Below the pieces are notes generated by a model. The model made no database searches. It was not told the DNA's origin and saw nothing but the letters and a program-made list of their open reading frames with translations. A DNA stretch of 64,000 bases from Hofstenia miamia (Eukaryota > Xenacoelomorpha > Acoela): assembly GCA_004352715.1 (NCBI GenBank), contig SCFE01000121.1, forward strand, positions 177,887-241,886, in the 5' to 3' direction. A program made the position numbers and the translations under genes. Shown here piece after piece: positions 59,607-64,000 of the stretch. Numbering within the stretch: the first letter of the stretch is position 1; each line of letters begins with the position of its first letter.

Positions 59607-61846
59607 AAAGATAGCAACAGAGACAAAGATAGCAGAGCTAATATGCCTTGATTTACAAATAGATTATTGGGTAGCCTACTGCAGATTAATGGTGGACCCT
59701 TGCATAGCAATAGAGCTATATAAACAGATAAAGACAATAGAATTGACAAAAAATGCAGAGGGCATAGAAAAAGCTAACAAGCTATTCATCAAGTGCAGCC
59801 TCACACAGATACAGAAGCACATCAAATGAATACAAGAAATATGGAAACAAATGAAATTGCAGAAGAAAACTAATGAAAAATAGCCTTAAATAGACATAGC
59901 AGCTCCATCAAAAAGTTACCACAAATCAATTGAGGTAGCACTAACAGAGATAAATAGAGCATATGAGCTGAACTCAACTAAAGATTTCAAAAACATCATA
60001 TTTGAAGAGAAGAATGCCCTGGAGATCAGATTTAGAACATCTGCATGGCTGCTGACAATATTCACAACACAGAAGCAAGGACTATGGTTACCAATTTCAA
60101 GAGCAGGGCAACATAAGTTAACAAAAGTGAAAAAATACATAATTGTGATGTCTCCAATAAACACTCAGACAAAAAAATTGGCTACTCAAAGGACACATTG
60201 AGAAATTGATATCTCCTGACAAACTCAAAAAGTTGATGCAAGAAATTGAGAAATTCATTAGCAGGATAATAGTTAAGAAGAGCCTAATGGGAAGAATGTC
60301 AACAGTAGATATGGCAAATATAACAGGAATAGCAATGGAAGAAATAACAATATTCAATGAACCCATGAAGAAATACATGTGGGGTGCTACATTGGAAATG
60401 TGGCTGAGGCAGGTTCAAACAGAACCTTGCTTAACAACCAAAAAGATTATCAAAAGAAAAATTGTAGATACCAAGGAGATAGCAAAAATGATGAAGAACA
60501 AAAATATACAACAGTTACTCAAACAAGAAATGAGGAGATATGAAAAGGAGACCATGTGCTGCACATTCATGAAAATTATTAAAAGTGCTGAAATGATGCA
60601 GAGAAGAGGTATAACAGAACCTGTCAATGTATGCAAGATGATAACAAAAACACAGAAGGAAATAATGGAGGAGGAACTATTGACGTCAACACAACTAATC
60701 CTATCCCTGAAAACTCAACAACAAATCAATAAAATCAATATAGAAAAATGGGGAGCCTCCACACCAGAACACATAATGGAATGGATTGATACAGATGATG
60801 AGAGATTCTTAGTCAAAATAAAAATAACAAAAGAATTAGAGGAGATTTGCTCCAGAAACTACCAGTATGTAAAAGAGGAACAAAAGGTCACATCAATGAA
60901 ACTCATGTTTACAGAGGCATTCACAAAAATGGAACTAGAAGAAATGCTCAAAACAATACAATCAATTAGCTTTGGATATAGAATGCATCACATCAAAAGT
61001 AGAAATAAAGGATAATATTCAGATAAAAATGAGCAGAAGGGGACTAATGCAGATCTTTTGGGACACACTAAAAGAAAGCAAAATGAACTATGCATCCATG
61101 ATTGGACTGGCAACAGCACCAACAACATCAGAAGACTACATAGAAATAGAAAAACAGACCAAGACAAAGATCCTCATTTGCACCCCAGCAGAGGCATTCT
61201 CTATCCCAATGGTACTCCTGAGATGGAGGATACTGAAAAATGTTAAAATTGCAAAGACATTTTTAAATGAGTACAAGACATATGTTAACACCAAAAAAGA
61301 GCCAAAGTGATAATTGATAGAGAGGATTACAAGAAAATGAAGGACATAATGCTCAACTATGATAACAAAGAATGAGTATATGTTGAGGGAGTGATAACTC
61401 CCTACCAACTATACACACAAGGTAAACTGATTAATGAGCTATTGAAGGAATTGAGAGACAAAATAGACAAATGAACAACAAAGGTGATAATGCTGTTCTC
61501 AGGAGTAAATGACATGGTCTGGCTGGATCTGTGGAACAAGAAATATTGCATTTACAATGTCACAAAGCAAGTGGAAATAGTAACTATGATGAGATTAAAT
61601 AAGAATGATCCAACATTGATAACAGAGGAAGTCAGCAACAATATAAGTATTTTCTATAAGGACGTACCAAACACAAGAAGCCTTAGGAAAGTCTTCACAT
61701 TTTTCTATCCAAACACAACAATACACAAAGAAATGGTGCATACAAGCAGAACAGATATGCAAATGACACTGATGATAGCAATAAAAGGAATACATCTCTA
61801 CAGAAAATTCTATGGCATTTTTTCAGCTAAGATGAAGGAGCTCTGA
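59607..61846 (+). pseudogene. ORF3 copy 4, the best preserved
   Basis: It begins inside the gap. Open pieces are 59607-59829, 60206-61015 (269 codons), 60972-61310 and 61484-61846, with few breaks. It is Lys/Glu/Met-rich and helical-looking. Shared blocks are IDIAAPSKSYHKSIE (about 59890-59935), KKYMWGATLEMWL (60368-60406), ALDIECITSKVEIK (about 60970-61010), FWDTLKESKMNYASMIGLA (61055-61110), VIMLFSGVNDMVWLDLWNKK (61481-61540) and VFTFFYPNTTIHKEMVHTSR (61690-61750). It ends at a stop near 61844. No signal peptide or convincing transmembrane helix is visible; the hydrophobic VIMLFSGVNDMVW is short and followed by charged sequence. I do not recognise the family. Position after integrase is where Gypsy-type env genes lie. 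Confidence 0.65.
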
Positions 61847-62052
61847 GAAATAACACCAATCTCAGAGAATATCAAAGAAGCAAAATTTTTATGCTATCAC
61901 AGGACTGTGACAACAGAAAGAGAGGCAGTCCTAAAAATGACAAAGCAGCCTGAATTTATGACTACAAGCTGGAGCAATCCCTGAGCAGAAACTATAATAT
62001 GAAAAGCTGATGAATTACTCCATGGAGAGTGAGCTGTACTAAAAATAATGCA

Positions 62053-62065
62053 AGCTGAGAGGGCA
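62053..62065 (+). promoter_or_regulatory. Polypurine tract candidate
   Basis: AGCTGAGAGGGCA directly precedes the 3' LTR. The same GG(C)A-TGT arrangement precedes the LTR at 33961 (GTGGGAGGCA). Confidence 0.6.
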
Positions 62066-63826
62066 TGTAGCATAATCCAAACCATAATGCTGCTAAAAGA
62101 AGAGAAGGTTGGATGATTAGGCAGAATTAAGATCAAATAATTATTTAGTGATTAAAAACAATTTAGATTTATGTATCATTATGTTTGTAAAATGCAACCA
62201 AGAAGCAATATAGCAAATTAGTACTTGTTGTTGAATAATTTGACAAAACAAAGGGGGACAATAAAGCTTCCATTATTTTTAGCCATTTTGACAGACAATA
62301 AATTCAAATTTTGAACAGGTACTTTTTGAATCATACTGTAGACTCACTTGGGGAATTTTCGTGATTATTATTTATTTTTTATCCTTTTTTGTATTAACAT
62401 CATCATGACGTAAGAGTTATTTCCTTATTTCGAGCTCAGGTTTACGAAAGAAATTATGTCCCCTCGATGGTGCTAAACGTGTTGCTCAAATTGAATTTGA
62501 TTTGCCAGGGAAATTGATAACATGAATAGCTAATGATTAACTGTGATTGTAAACTAAGACAGGTAGTTATTTATTGTTTTGAACGTGTATAAATTGAGGA
62601 ACACTGTTGAGAAAGGTCAATAGATTTTATCTAGCTTCAATTACTGTCTACTTTTCTCCCCATTACTTTATTTAGTATTTTTTGATTATGAATATAATTG
62701 CTTAAGCTTGGTGACAATTTGGGAGTGCTTTCTTAAAGTACAGGGTGATACGTAGCTCCTGGCGATCATCAGATCTTCCCAGCCCAAATTGTGGACTCAT
62801 TAAGTTACGGATACGGGTACGGCTAAGGAAATAATAAACCTCTCGTTTGAAATTCAACACGTACATGCANNNNNNNNNNNNNNNNNNNNNNNNNNNNNNN
62901 NNNNNNNNNNNNNNNNNNNNNNNNNNNNNNNNNNNNNNNNNNNNNNNNNNNNNNNNNNNNNNNNNNNNNNNNNNNNNNNNNNNNNNNNNNNNNNNNNNNN
63001 NNNNNNNNNNNNNNNNNNNNNNNNNNNNNNNNNNNNNNNNNNNNNNNNNNNNNNNNNNNNNNNNNNNNNNNNGGCACACATTGGGAGCAATTTGAGGGTT
63101 CCTTGATCCAAGCAATAAACCTGCATTTATGTTAGGGGTACAAATAGGAGTTTTTCTCTGTTTAGCTGACTATTGATTCATTCATCTGCATGTAATAAAT
63201 AATTTACTTTGGAGATAAGGCTAGTTAGCCTACTGTAAGTTACATCTATATTACATTGTCTTGACAAATTAGGTGACTTATAAATAGACTGATAAATAAA
63301 CTGAGCATATATTGTTATCTAAATGTAAGGTAGGAAGCTGCAAGTAACTATTTACATTATTTATTTATATTAATTAAAACCAATAGTTTTTTGGTAATGG
63401 CTGAAGTAATATTTATTAAGCTGCTAGTGACATTGCCAGGTTGTGAAGTACAAAGTTACACATTACAAAGTGAGTTTAAGTCAGTTACATCCAGCCTTGA
63501 GGGTTGCACTGCATTAGGATATGGAACACATAAGTTACTTTGTTGAGCTGAGACTTGGAACTACTTGATCAACAACAGAGGCACATGAGTGTGGATTGAT
63601 TTGGAGATTGGAGTAGGCCAGAGGCCACAGTGAAATCACAGAAGGAAACTGTGATGATGTCATACCTAAATAGTATTGGATTAGTTGAAATTAATATAAG
63701 TTAATAACAATCTATCTCATGTTGAAGCAAGGAACTAAGATCAGTACATCTCTACCTGCATCTAACAAGAAATAATAATTTAAAAGAATAATTACTCTAT
63801 GTTAAAGCCTGGTAGCAGATGCTACA
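62066..63826 (+). repeat. 3' LTR, split by a younger LTR and a gap
   Basis: 62066-62336 and 63073-63826 match the 5' LTR at 51400-52566. Between them lies a foreign type A LTR (62337-62869) and 203 Ns. It ends GATGCTACA at 63826, followed by ATTC. Confidence 0.85.
62337..62869 (+). repeat. Nested type A LTR, CpG-bearing, cut by a gap
   Basis: It starts TGTAGACTCACTTGGGGA and follows the type A pattern of 48552 (minus): ATGACGTAAG, ATGTCCCCTCGATGGTGCT, GTTGCTCAAATTGAATTTG, TATAAATTGAGGA, GAATATAATTGCTTAAGC, GGAAATAATAAACCTCTCGT. It continues into the gap 62870-63072. It keeps many CpGs, so it is younger than the LTR it interrupts. Confidence 0.8.
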
Positions 63827-63830
63827 ATTC

Positions 63831-64000
63831 TATATAGTGAAGCTGGTATTTCTGGAGTGGTCACCAAACTCCAATGCCATCTTAAGCTCATTTTTGGTTC
63901 TTATTTTGTTGTTGTTTCTTTCTTCTAGCATTTGGATTTATTATTGTACCCTGTACTGTGCTGCCTACTGAATTCATTTTGTTTTCTAGACTCTGTTGGA
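63831..64000. other. Flank beyond the nested element
   Basis: It should continue the internal region that begins at 51116, interrupted by the element at 51400-63826. No coding content is visible in the 170 bases available. Confidence 0.4.

Larger units (their letters stand above)
51400..63826 (+). mobile_element. Complete but decayed Ty3/Gypsy element with ORF3
   Basis: Structure is LTR - primer-binding site - gag - protease - RT - RNase H - integrase - ORF3 - polypurine tract - LTR, flanked by the 4-bp duplication ATTC. The LTRs start TGTAGCATAAT and end GATGCTACA. Excluding the nested insertion in the right LTR, the two are highly similar, so insertion was a single event. About 9 kb of interior contains only around ten CpGs. 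Many stops are TGA where Arg or Trp is expected. Two regions have minisatellite-like repeats (55250-55340, 58475-58664). A gap of 942 Ns (58665-59606) hides the integrase-ORF3 junction. Confidence 0.9.

Noticed and set aside
60206-61015. ORF3 as a classical retroviral or baculovirus-type envelope protein
   Set aside because: Only the position supports it. No signal peptide, furin-like site with fusion peptide, Cys pattern or membrane anchor is visible, so the entry is left as unknown.
52567-62065. Reassigned TGA codon (Arg or Trp) in the Gypsy elements
   Set aside because: TGA at expected Arg codons fits CpG deamination better. TAA and TAG stops and frameshifts are also present, and host exons use TGA as a stop.
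1-64000. tRNA, rRNA, CRISPR or bacterial operon features
   Set aside because: No tRNA B-box-like plus cloverleaf, no rRNA-like conserved sequence and no spaced identical repeats were seen; the content is eukaryotic repeats.

Overview
The window looks like repeat-rich, AT-rich DNA from an animal nuclear genome, most likely an invertebrate and probably an arthropod. The grounds are a host gene with three spliced exons and standard GT-AG sites, many non-LTR (LINE) relics, a Tc1-type DNA transposon, several layers of Ty3/Gypsy LTR elements, and a SWIM zinc-finger ORF of a type I recall from arthropods. I see no operons, CRISPR arrays, tRNAs or rRNAs. Runs of N lie at 3089-4088, 17071-17338, 34849-34862, 49431-49486, 58665-59606 and 62870-63072, with single n's at 13492 and 47838.

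Left third (1-24.7 kb). A decayed copy of the mRNA-export helicase UAP56/DDX39B lies at 98-640 (minus). The one convincing host gene is 5-formyltetrahydrofolate cyclo-ligase (MTHFS), minus strand, exons 18739-18874, 16295-16420 and 10859-11064. They join in frame at consensus splice sites; the N-terminal exon is not visible. Introns and flanks carry LINE relics on both strands, an inverted-repeat element around a 1-kb gap (2755-4420), a palindromic MITE plus a half copy (11.2-12.3 kb), a CpG-dense island (13.9-14.2 kb) and a fold-back repeat with CAGGGTTTTT ends (23.7-24.7 kb).

Middle (24.8-43 kb). A nearly perfect Tc1-like transposon with an open 329-residue transposase (25145-26134) sits in a TA microsatellite beside an old plus-strand Ty3/Gypsy block. 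That block holds an LTR piece, decayed pol, an unrelated LTR at 29587-30526, a long third ORF ('ORF3'), an LTR, a second ORF3 directly after that LTR with no gag or pol, and another LTR ending at 38921.

Right third (43-64 kb). A minus-strand Gypsy relic (43.0-47.4 kb) carries RNase H, integrase and ORF3. Beside it lies a minus-strand SWIM zinc-finger ORF with a 60-bp in-frame duplication (48.6-49.6 kb). A complete but decayed plus-strand Gypsy element (51400-63826, TSD ATTC) follows, with 5' LTR, gag, protease, RT, RNase H, integrase, ORF3 and 3' LTR. It is inserted just downstream of an older LTR and has itself been hit by a younger LTR.

The most interesting signal is ORF3. It occurs four times between integrase and the 3' LTR (or alone between two LTRs), is about 1 kb of codons long, aligns in short blocks between very divergent copies, and matches no Gag, Pol or classical Env that I recognise. 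A second is the near-absence of CpG in these Gypsy interiors, next to CpG-containing neighbours. That suggests long-term methylation-driven decay and explains many TGA stops at expected arginine codons.
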